This document shows, in pieces, positions 15,857-24,314 of a DNA stretch of 64,000 nucleotides. The DNA is taken from assembly GCA_963618495.1 (NCBI GenBank), contig CAVESF010000008.1, positions 1-64,000 of the forward strand. The letters are read 5' to 3'. Below the pieces are notes generated by a model that saw only the letters and a program-made list of their open reading frames with translations, was not told the DNA's origin and searched no databases. The stretch comes from Apopatosoma sp963618495 (GTDB taxonomy: Bacteria > Bacillota > Clostridia > Oscillospirales > CAG-272). The stretch's first letter is position 1; each line of letters opens with the position of its first letter. Made by a program: the position numbers and the translations under genes.

Positions 15857-18307
15857 ATGATTTTATCAATGAAATGGCTTTCCGACTTCGTTGATTGCTC
15901 GGATATAAATATAAAGAAATATTGCGACAGAATGACCGATACAGGCTCCAAAGTCGAAGGCTATGAGCTTCTCGGCGAAGAGATAGAAAATGTCCGCGTA
16001 GGTCTGATAAAAAAGATTGAGCAGCATCCCGATGCGGAGCGCCTCGTCATCTGTCAGGTTGATATGGGCAGCCGTATGCTCCAGATTGTAACGGCAGCAA
16101 AGAATGTTTTCGAGGGCGCTTATGTTCCCGTAGCCATGTCTCCCGAGGGAGAAAAGACAGTAGCCAAGCTAGCGCACGGTGTGGAGATAAAGACAGGCAA
16201 GCTCCGCGGCGTTGTTTCCGAGGGAATGTTCTGCTCCATAGAGGAGCTGGGACTCACCACGCACGATATGCCTTTCGCCGCGACAGACGGCATCCTCATA
16301 CTCAATGACGAAAATCTCGACGGCAGAACCTTTGCCCCGGGCGATGACATACGCGATGTTCTCGGTATGCGCGATACGGCTGTGGAATTTGAAATTACGC
16401 CGAACCGCCCCGATTGCCTTTCCGTCATCGGTCTTGCGAGAGAAAGCGCGGCAAGCTTTGACCGCCACCTCACGCTTCCCATGCCGAAAGTCACCGAGTC
16501 GGGCGACGATATAAAAAATTATCTCGACGTCTCTATTTCCGATACGGAAAAGTGCATGCGTTACAGTGCGCGCGTTATAAAGAATGTAAAGATTGCTCCT
16601 TCTCCGCTCTGGCTGAGAATGCGTCTGCGCGCAAGCGGCGTCCGCCCGATAAACAATATCGTCGATATCACAAACTATGTAATGCTCGAATATGGTCAGC
16701 CCATGCATGCATTTGATTATTCCTGCCTCACAGGAAAGAAAATAGATGTGCGCACAGCAGGCGATAAGGAAGAATTCGTCACTCTCGACAATAACAAGCG
16801 CGAGCTTACTTCCGATATGCTCGTGATTGCGGACAGCGTGCGTCCCGTCGCCATTGCAGGCGTAATGGGCGGCGCAAACAGCGAGATAGAAGATAATACA
16901 AACACAGTCGTTTTCGAATCCGCCGCTTTCCTCGGAAGCTCCGTCCGCGTAACGGCAAAAAAGCTGAATATGCGCACGGAAAGCTCCGCCCGCTTTGAAA
17001 AGGGACTTGACTACGAGCAGACAGTCGCCGCTCTCGAGCGCGCCTGCGAACTTGTGACAATGCTCGGCGCGGGAGAAGTCGTAAACGGAATGATAGATGT
17101 TTACCCGCATAAAAAAGAAATCTCCACGGTAAAATTCGAGCCGGAAAGAATGAATCGCTTCCTCGGAATCAATATCACGAGAGAAGAAATGGTAAAGATT
17201 CTCGAAAAGCTTGATTTCAGGGTAGATGGCGATACGATAACGGTTCCTTCCTATCGTGACGATGTCCGCATGATGAACGATGTGGCGGAAGAAGTCGTCC
17301 GTATCTACGGCTACAACGAAATAGAGTCCGGCACGATGACAGTTCCCATGCTCGTTGGCGGTCTTACCGAAGAGCAGAAATTCAAAAAGGACCTAAATAA
17401 TCTCCTCTGCGGCTTCGGTCTCTGGGAGATATGGACATATTCTTTCATGTCGGCAAAGCTCTATGATAAGATAGGTCTTGCCGCAGATGACCCGCGTAGA
17501 AAATCCGTCGAGATAATGAATCCTTTCGGTGAGGATACAAAGACCATGCGCACCGTTGCTCTTCCCTCCATGCTCTCCATCCTTGAGCTGAACTGCAAAA
17601 ACAAGAGTGCCGAAAATGCCGCTTTCTATGAACTGGCAAAGGTATTTATCCCGCGCGAGGGCGTAGTTACAAACATTCACGGACTCGAGGGCGTTCTCCC
17701 CGATGAAAGAATAAAGATAAGCATCGGTCTCTATAATGCAGGCGATTTCTACAGAATGAAAGGCATCTGCGAAGGCATACTCAAATTTGCCGGAATTGAA
17801 AACGCTTCATATAAGGCAAATGCAAATGAGCCGACATTCCATCCTGGCAGATGCGCCGATATCTTTGCTTCCGACGGCATCCGTCTCGGAACATTCGGCG
17901 AGCTTCATCCGATAATCGCAAAGGAAAATTACGGCTTCGATGCTCCCGTAATGCTTGCGGAACTTGATTTCGCAGAAATATTCGCTCATGCGAGAAAGAC
18001 CTGCAAATATCGCCCGATTCCGAAATTCCCCGCTACGACAAGAGACTTCTCATTCGTATGCGATGAAAATATCGAAGTCGGCACGATTGAGGACGTTATG
18101 CGTGCAAGCGGCGTGAAGCTTATCGAAGGTATCAAACTCTTTGATGTATACAAGGGCGCGCAGCTTCCCGCAGGCAAGAAGAGCGTTTCGTTCTCCGTTT
18201 CGCTCCGCGCTCCCGACCGTACTCTCACGGTAGAGGAAGCCGATAAGGCGGCAAAGAAGATTCTCTCCGCCATCGAGCACGAACTCGGCATCACAATAAG
18301 ACAGTAA
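15857..18307 (+). CDS. pheT: Phenylalanyl-tRNA synthetase beta subunit
   Basis: An 816-residue beta subunit with the domain order of the full-length bacterial form: N-terminal tRNA-binding EMAP-II-like OB fold (about residues 40-150, VGLIKKIEQHPDAERL), B3/B4 editing domain with the NRPDCLS motif near residue 184, B5 domain, inactive synthetase-like core, and C-terminal anticodon-binding (FDX-ACB) domain ending in KKSVSFSVSLRAPDRTLT. It edits misacylated Tyr-tRNA-Phe and completes the enzyme with PheS. Co-transcribed with pheS under T-box control and closed by a terminator at 18316-18348. Confidence 0.97.
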   Translation: MILSMKWLSDFVDCSDINIKKYCDRMTDTGSKVEGYELLGEEIENVRVGLIKKIEQHPDAERLVICQVDMGSRMLQIVTAAKNVFEGAYVPVAMSPEGEKTVAKLAHGVEIKTGKLRGVVSEGMFCSIEELGLTTHDMPFAATDGILILNDENLDGRTFAPGDDIRDVLGMRDTAVEFEITPNRPDCLSVIGLARESAASFDRHLTLPMPKVTESGDDIKNYLDVSISDTEKCMRYSARVIKNVKIAPSPLWLRMRLRASGVRPINNIVDITNYVMLEYGQPMHAFDYSCLTGKKIDVRTAGDKEEFVTLDNNKRELTSDMLVIADSVRPVAIAGVMGGANSEIEDNTNTVVFESAAFLGSSVRVTAKKLNMRTESSARFEKGLDYEQTVAALERACELVTMLGAGEVVNGMIDVYPHKKEISTVKFEPERMNRFLGINITREEMVKILEKLDFRVDGDTITVPSYRDDVRMMNDVAEEVVRIYGYNEIESGTMTVPMLVGGLTEEQKFKKDLNNLLCGFGLWEIWTYSFMSAKLYDKIGLAADDPRRKSVEIMNPFGEDTKTMRTVALPSMLSILELNCKNKSAENAAFYELAKVFIPREGVVTNIHGLEGVLPDERIKISIGLYNAGDFYRMKGICEGILKFAGIENASYKANANEPTFHPGRCADIFASDGIRLGTFGELHPIIAKENYGFDAPVMLAELDFAEIFAHARKTCKYRPIPKFPATTRDFSFVCDENIEVGTIEDVMRASGVKLIEGIKLFDVYKGAQLPAGKKSVSFSVSLRAPDRTLTVEEADKAAKKILSAIEHELGITIRQ

Positions 18308-18315
18308 AAGAATGG

Positions 18316-18348
18316 AATCCCCCGAAAGCCTTGTGCCATCGGGGGATT
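18316..18348 (+). terminator. Terminator of pheST
   Basis: A 10-bp stem (AATCCCCCGA/TCGGGGGATT) with a 13-base loop lies 9 bases after the pheT stop and is followed by TTCTATTTT. Confidence 0.9.
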
Positions 18349-18390
18349 TTCTATTTTATACAAAGGTATATTTTCTCTTTTTGTATGCAA

Positions 18391-18418
18391 AAAGGCAGAC
18401 GTTTTCACGCCTGCCTTT
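18391..18418 (-). terminator. Terminator of the redox operon (minus strand)
   Basis: An 8-bp stem AAAGGCAG/CTGCCTTT with a 12-base loop lies 15 bases past the stop of the 18433-18738 gene, followed on the minus strand by TT and an A/T-rich stretch. It converges with the pheST terminator. Confidence 0.65.
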
Positions 18419-18432
18419 CGCTTTACATTCTC

Positions 18433-18738
18433 TTATTTTGCCTGTGCGTCGGCAAGTTCATCGAGCTTCTTATTTCTGAAATAGAGCGCAACATCTATAG
18501 AGATTTCTATGAAATTGAGCACATAGAAGAAGAAACTGAGATAGAAGAGGAAGCCGGAGGCTCCGCCTACTGTCTGTATAATCTTTCTCGTGATGCCGCA
18601 TGCATAGCCTATGAGCAGGAAAACCTCAAAGAAAAGGCTCTTGCCCTTTGCCGTGCGCGAAACGAGTGATTTTCTTATCGAAATAGGCCATGAAAGACCG
18701 AAACAGAATATTGTCAAAGCCTCAAGTAAATCTACCAT
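18433..18738 (-). CDS. Small three-helix membrane protein (SemiSWEET/PQ-loop-like size)
   Basis: A 101-residue hydrophobic protein with three likely membrane helices (about residues 2-18, 37-55, 62-86). The spacing and a conserved loop SWPISIRKSLVSRTAKGKSL between the first two helices recall SemiSWEET/PQ-loop proteins, but the PQ motif itself is replaced by WP, so I do not assign transport. It starts 15 bases after the FrdA-like gene, has an AAGGTG site and precedes the operon terminator, so it is probably the last gene of the redox operon. Function is unknown; it is the only membrane protein of the unit. Confidence 0.7.
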   Translation of the reverse strand: MVDLLEALTIFCFGLSWPISIRKSLVSRTAKGKSLFFEVFLLIGYACGITRKIIQTVGGASGFLFYLSFFFYVLNFIEISIDVALYFRNKKLDELADAQAK

Positions 18739-18753
18739 TATTAAACACCTTCT

Positions 18754-20355
18754 TTAATTTTGTTTTCTGCGGTAATCGGGAAGCAGCTTCGGCGAAACAG
18801 CATCTGTTTCTATACCTGCGGCTTCTCTTTCCGCATCAAATTTTGTTATATGCTCAAGCGTAAGCTTTCCTGCATTTACGCTCTTTGCCTGTTCTGCCGC
18901 GTTCTTGCCGGCACTTCTGCCGAAAACGATGATATCAAGCAGTGAATTGCCCATCAAACGGTTGCGCCCGTGGATTCCGCCTACAGCCTCGCCCGCAACA
19001 TAGAGATTTTCTACATTTGTGGTCATGCCGTTTACATTGATATCGAGACCGCCGTTCTGATAATGAAGCGTGGGATAAACAAGAATCGGCTCCTTGCGGA
19101 TATCTATGCCGTAACTTGCGAACATACGCATCATCGCGGGAATTCTGCGCTCTATCGTGCCCTCGCCGCCGATAGCTTCTATCATCGGCGTATCGAGCCA
19201 GACAGCCTCGCCGCTACCTGTATTGACACCCTCGCCGCGGTCGGAGCATTCGCGGATTATGGAAGCCGCCGCAACATCGCGCGTCTCAAGCGGATGCATG
19301 AATACCTTGCCGTCGCGGTTTACGAGCTTCGCACCGAGCGAACGCACCTTTTCCGTTACGAGCGCACCGAAAATCTGCTCGGGATAAGCCGCGCCTGTCG
19401 GATGATACTGGAGCGTATCGGCATAGAGGAGCTTTGCGCCTACGCGATAGCCGAGAACAAGGCCGTCGGCTGTTGCACCGTAATGGTTCGATGTCGGGAA
19501 GCCCTGATAATGCATTCTTCCCGCGCCGCCTGTCGCGATGATGACCGTCTTTGCACGGGCAACCATCAGTTCATGCGTTTCCATATTCATGAGAACCGCG
19601 CCTGCCGCCTTGCCGTTTTCATCGAGGATAAGCTCTATTGCCGCTGTGAAATCGACTACGGGAATACCTCGGTTGAGTACCTCATCGCGCAGAGTTCTCA
19701 TTATCTCGGCGCCTGAATAGTCCTTTGCCGCATGCATACGCTTGCGCGATGTTCCGCCGCCGTGAGTTGTTATCATTGTGCCGTCGGGTGCCTTGTCAAA
19801 CTCCACGCCGAGGTCATTGAGCCATTCTATAGCCTCGGGCGCATCGCAAACGAGCTTTGCAAGCAGTTCGCGCTTTGCAGCGTAGTGACCGCCGCCGAAA
19901 GCATCGACAAAATGGATAGCAGGAGAATCATTTGGCTTATCAGCCGCCTGAATGCCGCCCTCTGCCATCATCGTATTGGCATCGCCTATGCGCAGCTTGG
20001 TGACAATCATCGTCTTTGCACCGGCATTGTCCGCTTCTATCGCCGCGGAAGCACCCGCGCCGCCGCCGCCGATGATAAGCACATCGACATCATATGCAAT
20101 ATCAGAGAGATCTATGTCGCTCGCCTTTATGCGGCTGTGCGCCTCAAGCATTTCGCAGAGCTCATGCGGAACAGCCTCGCCCTTGTTTGCGCCGATTCTG
20201 AGAGTTGCAAATTCGCTCTTCTTATAGTCGGGATGATAAGCCGCGAGAAGCGCGTCCTTCTCATCCGCCGTCATGCGGGCAGGCTCATATGCGATATTTT
20301 CTTTTCTTGCGGCTTCGACAGCGGCAAGAGATTCCTGAAATTCCTTTGAATACAT
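18754..20355 (-). CDS. frdA: FrdA/SdhA-like flavoprotein (soluble fumarate reductase catalytic subunit)
   Basis: A 533-residue flavoprotein predicted to reduce fumarate to succinate. The FAD dinucleotide fold (DVLIIGGGGAGASAA, residues 91-105) begins unusually late, after an extra N-terminal segment of about 90 residues. The catalytic region is preserved: LQYHPTG (H318), ETRD (R359), YPTLHYQNGG (H431) and GIHGRNRLMGNSL (R464/R466), matching dicarboxylate-binding residues of the family, so it is more likely a fumarate reductase/succinate dehydrogenase than an aspartate oxidase. No signal peptide and no adjacent cytochrome b anchor exist, so the enzyme should be cytoplasmic. It follows the FrdB-like gene by 13 bases with a GGAGG site. 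Confidence 0.88.
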   Translation of the reverse strand: MYSKEFQESLAAVEAARKENIAYEPARMTADEKDALLAAYHPDYKKSEFATLRIGANKGEAVPHELCEMLEAHSRIKASDIDLSDIAYDVDVLIIGGGGAGASAAIEADNAGAKTMIVTKLRIGDANTMMAEGGIQAADKPNDSPAIHFVDAFGGGHYAAKRELLAKLVCDAPEAIEWLNDLGVEFDKAPDGTMITTHGGGTSRKRMHAAKDYSGAEIMRTLRDEVLNRGIPVVDFTAAIELILDENGKAAGAVLMNMETHELMVARAKTVIIATGGAGRMHYQGFPTSNHYGATADGLVLGYRVGAKLLYADTLQYHPTGAAYPEQIFGALVTEKVRSLGAKLVNRDGKVFMHPLETRDVAAASIIRECSDRGEGVNTGSGEAVWLDTPMIEAIGGEGTIERRIPAMMRMFASYGIDIRKEPILVYPTLHYQNGGLDINVNGMTTNVENLYVAGEAVGGIHGRNRLMGNSLLDIIVFGRSAGKNAAEQAKSVNAGKLTLEHITKFDAEREAAGIETDAVSPKLLPDYRRKQN

Positions 20356-20368
20356 TTCCCTGCCCTCC

Positions 20369-21043
20369 TTATTTTTCTATATCTCTGTTGTTGTAGAGTT
20401 CTTTCATTTCCTCGATGGGCTTACCCATAAGCGCTTCGATAAGCTCGGTGAAAGTGCCGTCGTTTATCTCTTTGACTCTGTTTTTGAGATGCTCGGATTT
20501 CGGCGCGAGATACTTGCCGTTGAGTCTGCGGGCGAGCATAGCCACCTGCGGATGGGATATCCCCGCAGGGCAACGGGAGGAGCATACTCCGCACATCACG
20601 CAGTCAAAGGATTCCTCGGCGCATTTATCAAATTCGCCGCGCTGAGCATATGCGATATACTGCATGACATTGAGTCCCTGCGTACAGCTTTTTGTGCACG
20701 CATTGCAACCTACGCAGGCATATATCTCGGGATAAAGCTGCATCATTATCTGCTCTGTGGGCTTTATCTTCTCGATATCGTAAACCTGCTTTACAAGCGG
20801 GAAGAAAGGCAGGGTGGCAACATACATATTGTTTTCCACCTTGGTCTGGCAGGCAAGGCAGGTTTTCAGTTCGCGCTCGCCCTTTATGCGGTAAATCGTG
20901 GCGCATGCGCCGCAGAAGCCGTTTCGGCAACCGCAACCGCGCACGAGCTGATAGCCCGCATATTCCATGGCGCGCATTATGGTCAGATTATCCGGCACGC
21001 TGTATTTCTTTCCGAATAAATAAATATCTATCATATTTTCCAT
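20369..21043 (-). CDS. frdB: FrdB-like iron-sulfur protein with one [2Fe-2S] and two [4Fe-4S] motifs
   Basis: A 224-residue electron-transfer subunit. The N-terminal ferredoxin-like part carries CGCRNGFCGAC (C37, C39, C44, C47) plus C62 and C65, expected for a [2Fe-2S] centre. The C-terminal part has two CxxCxxCxxxC motifs: C110-C113-C116-C120 and C148-C151-C154-C158. Classical FrdB/SdhB has one [4Fe-4S] and one [3Fe-4S] instead, so the cluster set is unusual and closer to the N-terminal half of thiol:fumarate reductase TfrB. It lacks the CCG domain of TfrB, but a separate HdrB with two CCG domains is encoded in the operon. It sits between the FlxA-like gene and the flavoprotein. Confidence 0.82.
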   Translation of the reverse strand: MENMIDIYLFGKKYSVPDNLTIMRAMEYAGYQLVRGCGCRNGFCGACATIYRIKGERELKTCLACQTKVENNMYVATLPFFPLVKQVYDIEKIKPTEQIMMQLYPEIYACVGCNACTKSCTQGLNVMQYIAYAQRGEFDKCAEESFDCVMCGVCSSRCPAGISHPQVAMLARRLNGKYLAPKSEHLKNRVKEINDGTFTELIEALMGKPIEEMKELYNNRDIEK

Positions 21044-21058
21044 GCTATTTTTCCTCCA

Positions 21059-21892
21059 TCAATATTCACTGGGAAGCTCGTCCAGCTCATCGCAACGGAA
21101 TACCGGTCCGTCCTTGCAGACATATTTTGCGCCGACATTGCATCTGCCGCACTTTCCTATGCCGCATTTCATGCGAAGCTCCAGCGTGGTATAAACCTGC
21201 GTCTTGTCAAAGCCGAGCTCCTGAAGCCCTGCGAGTGTGAACTTTATCATTATAGGAGGTCCGCAGAGTATCGCTATCTTATCCGTAGAGAAGCCGAGCT
21301 CTTTTACATAGTTCGGAACGAAGCCCACATGACCTGTCCACTCGGGCTGTTCGCGGTCTATCGTGAGATGCACGGAAACGCCCGCGTCTTTTGCCCATTC
21401 GTCGATTATCTCTTTGTAATCCACGAGGTCCTGCATGCTGCGCGAACCGTAAACCACATCTATCTTGCCGTAGCGGTCGCGGTAGTGGCGGCAGTAATTG
21501 ATGACGGAGCGGAGCGGAGCAAGTCCGATACCTCCGGCAATGAAGAGCATATCATGACCGACAAATTCCGTATCCACGGGAAAAGGCTTGCCGTAGGGTC
21601 CTCTTATCGTTATCTGCTGACCGACCTCCATGGAGTGAAGCCACTCGGTTACACAGCCGCATTTCTTGATGGAAAATTCCATATATTCTTCGTTTGTGGG
21701 CGAGGAGGTTATGGAGAACATAGCCTCGCCGACGCCCGGGATGGAGAGCATGGCGCACTGACCCGGCTTATGCTCAAAAGCTTTTTTGCCGTCGGGAGTT
21801 ACCACGCGGAATGTCTTGACATCGGGCGTATCTATGCGGATATCCGTCACTATGCCAATGGCGGGAATAAGCGGTTCTCTCATATCAGCCAT
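21059..21892 (-). CDS. flxA: FlxA-like NAD(P)H:acceptor oxidoreductase (FAD and [2Fe-2S])
   Basis: A 277-residue ferredoxin-reductase-type protein. It has an N-terminal FAD-binding barrel (about residues 12-105), an NAD(P)-binding Rossmann domain starting FIAGGIGLAPLRSV (about 120) and a C-terminal KCGIGKCGRCNVG...C motif for a [2Fe-2S] cluster. The usual FAD-contact motif RxYS is replaced by MFSITSS. Related proteins are AsrB of anaerobic sulfite reductase, the dihydroorotate dehydrogenase electron-transfer subunit, and FlxA; the Hdr context and lack of a siroheme subunit favour FlxA. It is the likely NADH entry point. Its ATG overlaps the upstream gene by 8 bases, with an AGGAGGAG site. Confidence 0.82.
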   Translation of the reverse strand: MADMREPLIPAIGIVTDIRIDTPDVKTFRVVTPDGKKAFEHKPGQCAMLSIPGVGEAMFSITSSPTNEEYMEFSIKKCGCVTEWLHSMEVGQQITIRGPYGKPFPVDTEFVGHDMLFIAGGIGLAPLRSVINYCRHYRDRYGKIDVVYGSRSMQDLVDYKEIIDEWAKDAGVSVHLTIDREQPEWTGHVGFVPNYVKELGFSTDKIAILCGPPIMIKFTLAGLQELGFDKTQVYTTLELRMKCGIGKCGRCNVGAKYVCKDGPVFRCDELDELPSEY

Positions 21893-22910
21893 TTTTCTCT
21901 CCTCCTAACTTTTTCATTACCTTGACTATGTTCATCTGGATAGGACATTTTGAAAGGCATCTGCCGCAACCGACGCAGGAGAACATACCGTCGTTATTTG
22001 TCGGGAAATACACGAGCTTGTGCATGAATCTCTGGCGGAAACGCTCAAGCTGGGTGAGTCTGGGCTGACCTGCCGACATCTTGGTGAAATCGGAATACAT
22101 GCAGGAATCCCAGCAACGGAAGCGCTTTACACCGTGACCCGTATTGAAATCCTTGATATCATAGCACTGGCAGGTGGGGCAGACAAAAGTGCAGGTGCCG
22201 CATCCGAGACACGACTGCGAAAGCTCCTTCCACTCGGGTGCGCCGAAAAATTCATCGGTCTTGCCCGCTCCGAAAGCGTCTGCCGAGAGGGAAGCAAGCG
22301 GGAGCTTCTTCATGCGCTCCGCTGTCTGCTTCTTCTGCTCGGAAACGGGTGCTTCGTCCGCTTCCTCTGTGATATTTTCGAGTCCCGCGAGAAGCTTTTC
22401 GCCCTTTTCCGTTTTTGCCTGCATATAGAGCGCGCCGTCTGCTTTCCAGCAGGCGATATCGCCCGCGGGGTCAGCCGCGTCTATGCCGAATGTATGACAG
22501 AAGCAGGTTTCTGCGGGGCGTGTGCAGGCAAGCGACATGATTACCGCATGCTCGCGGCGATTCTTATAATAAGAATCCTGCGGCTCGGCAAGGAAAACCT
22601 TATCAAGCACATCAAAGCTGCGCACATCGCAGGCGCGCACGCCGAATACCACAAAATCCTCGCATTCTTTTCTTGTATCTATTATCTCGATGGTCTTTCC
22701 CTCTGTTTTGAAATCCATCAGATTTTCCGTCTGCGGGAAAAAGAAATCCTTTGCGCTGCGGACGGTATTGAGCGCCTCGGAGAGGGTCTTGCCCTCCTCC
22801 CATTTTTCAAATTTCGCGCCCGCCTTTGTATCTGCAGGAAGATAGAGCGTCTCATTCTGCGATATTGCGGAGAAGAGAGCATTCAGCTTGTCAAGTGAAA
22901 TTTTACGCAT
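21885..22910 (-). CDS. flxB: FlxB-like [4Fe-4S] dicluster protein
   Basis: A 341-residue cytoplasmic protein. The N-terminal half has an FrhB/AsrA-like core (VFGVRACDVRSFDVLDKVF), and the C-terminal half carries two cluster motifs: CLGCGTCTFVCPTCQC and CVGCGRCLSKCP. In the Flx complex, such a protein wires the NAD(P)H oxidoreductase to the Hdr module. The start at 22910 is chosen because AGGGGAGA lies 4-8 bases upstream; an in-frame start 36 bases earlier lacks such a site. It overlaps the upstream gene by 8 bases and the FlxA-like gene by 8 bases. An AsrA label is possible but not supported by context. Confidence 0.78.
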   Translation of the reverse strand: MRKISLDKLNALFSAISQNETLYLPADTKAGAKFEKWEEGKTLSEALNTVRSAKDFFFPQTENLMDFKTEGKTIEIIDTRKECEDFVVFGVRACDVRSFDVLDKVFLAEPQDSYYKNRREHAVIMSLACTRPAETCFCHTFGIDAADPAGDIACWKADGALYMQAKTEKGEKLLAGLENITEEADEAPVSEQKKQTAERMKKLPLASLSADAFGAGKTDEFFGAPEWKELSQSCLGCGTCTFVCPTCQCYDIKDFNTGHGVKRFRCWDSCMYSDFTKMSAGQPRLTQLERFRQRFMHKLVYFPTNNDGMFSCVGCGRCLSKCPIQMNIVKVMKKLGGEKNG

Positions 22911-23892
22911 TGTTCTCTCCCCTTTCCACAGCCTCGGAGGGCTCAATATCCTCTGTTGTGTAATTAACTATCGGAGCGCGGCTTCCGACCTCGGCTCCCG
23001 CCTGATAATCGCCGTAGAAACGGTCGATATCGAGAATAAACTTGCGGTTAAGCAGGTGAAGCGGAATATGCTGAGGGCAAACGCGCGAGCATTCGCCGCA
23101 GTCCGTGCATCTGCCGACTACATGGAATGCGCGTATGATATGGAACATCTTCTCTTCGAATGAGTCTGATGCCGCCTTGTTTTCAACGCCCGAATCGGGG
23201 TTGTCGAAAACGCACTTTTCGCAGGTGCATGCGGGACAGACATCGCGGCACGCATTGCAACGGATGCAACGCGAAAGCTCCCCCTGCCAGAAAGCAAATC
23301 GCTCGTCCGGCGTCATCTTTTCGAGCTTTTCCACCTCGTCGAAGCGGGTGTTTTCGATAACATCGCCGTCCTCGCCAAGCAGTTCGTCGTAGGCGACATG
23401 CTTTTTCGATTTGCAGCAACGGCATCTCTCGGAGATAAGCTCCGCGCGCGGGAAAGTTTTCTTTCCGTCATAGAGCGTATCTATGACAACGCTGTCTCCC
23501 TCTTCGGAAACGGAGAGTATACCCTCGGCATGAGCCTTGAGCGTATTTACATCCATCATGCCGTCGCAGGGAACGCCGATGACATATACCTTTTCGCGGT
23601 CGAAGCGGTGTTCGGTGAGCAGCTGATTGAAGCTGTATGTATCGCAGGGCTTGAGGAAAACGAGAACCTTTCCCTCGCCTGCCGTCTCTTTTATCAGATA
23701 TTTCGAGAAGTTTGCGCCGCAGAAGCCGTTCCAGACGAAATTCTTTTCTATCTCCCCGGCACTGTGAAATACAGCGGGAGTGATATCATAGTCAAATTCG
23801 CCCTTGTGCCAGCCGAGCACACGGTTTACCGTGCCGTCGGCAAGGAGCGCTTTCGCGCGGGATATGAGAATATCTCTTTTTATTTCTTGCAT
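22903..23892 (-). CDS. flxC: FlxC-like [4Fe-4S] dicluster protein
   Basis: A 329-residue protein, paralogous in layout to its neighbour: an FrhB-like N-terminal region (VLVFLKPCDTYSFNQLL) and a ferredoxin-like region with RCIRCNACRDVCPACTCEKC and RCTDCGECSRVCP motifs. A further RCRCC cysteine group lies near residue 155. It is expected to pass electrons between the NAD(P)H module and HdrABC. A GGAGG site precedes the ATG. It overlaps the MvhD-like gene by 13 bases and its downstream neighbour by 8 bases. Confidence 0.77.
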   Translation of the reverse strand: MQEIKRDILISRAKALLADGTVNRVLGWHKGEFDYDITPAVFHSAGEIEKNFVWNGFCGANFSKYLIKETAGEGKVLVFLKPCDTYSFNQLLTEHRFDREKVYVIGVPCDGMMDVNTLKAHAEGILSVSEEGDSVVIDTLYDGKKTFPRAELISERCRCCKSKKHVAYDELLGEDGDVIENTRFDEVEKLEKMTPDERFAFWQGELSRCIRCNACRDVCPACTCEKCVFDNPDSGVENKAASDSFEEKMFHIIRAFHVVGRCTDCGECSRVCPQHIPLHLLNRKFILDIDRFYGDYQAGAEVGSRAPIVNYTTEDIEPSEAVERGENNA

Positions 23893-24314
23893 CTCAGATC
23901 CTCCAGTCTCTTGTTTTCGCCCAGAGAAGCAACCTTCTCTGCGAAATCATTCATCGTAGCGGCAAATTTTGCGCCCTCTGCCGCGCTCACCCATTCAACT
24001 CTCGTGCGTTCTCTCTCTATGCCGAGATAATCGAGCATCGAGAAAAGCAGAGCCATACGGCGGCGCGTATAATAGTTGCCCGAGGTATAGTGGCAGTCAC
24101 CGGGGTGACAGCCGCAGAGTATCACGCCGTCAGCTCCGCGCTGAAATGCGCGAAGTATGAACATGGGATTTACTCTGCACGAGCAGGGCACACGGATTAT
24201 CTTTACATTTGCCGGATAGTTAAGTCTGTTGTTTCCCGCGAGGTCTGCGCCCGCATAGGAACACCAGTTGCAGCAGAATGCCACAATAAGCGGCTTATAT
24301 TCGTTTACTTGCAT
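23880..24314 (-). CDS. flxD: MvhD/FlxD-like [2Fe-2S] electron-transfer protein
   Basis: A 144-residue MvhD-family protein (FlpD/MvhD domain) that docks electron donors to HdrA. The conserved cysteines are visible as FCCNWCSYAGADLAG near the N-terminus and CSCR...CGCHPGDCHY later, consistent with a [2Fe-2S] site. The start at 24314 has a strong GGAGGTGG site and overlaps the end of hdrA by 10 bases; a much longer upstream in-frame stretch is only hdrA read out of frame. The gene directly follows hdrA, as in Mvh-Hdr and Flx-Hdr units. Confidence 0.87.
   Translation of the reverse strand: MQVNEYKPLIVAFCCNWCSYAGADLAGNNRLNYPANVKIIRVPCSCRVNPMFILRAFQRGADGVILCGCHPGDCHYTSGNYYTRRRMALLFSMLDYLGIERERTRVEWVSAAEGAKFAATMNDFAEKVASLGENKRLEDLRCKK

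Noticed and set aside
21059..22910. Annotation of the flavoprotein/iron-sulfur pair as anaerobic sulfite reductase AsrAB
   Set aside because: There is no siroheme subunit AsrC, and HdrABC with an MvhD-like protein is adjacent, which fits FlxAB-like roles better.
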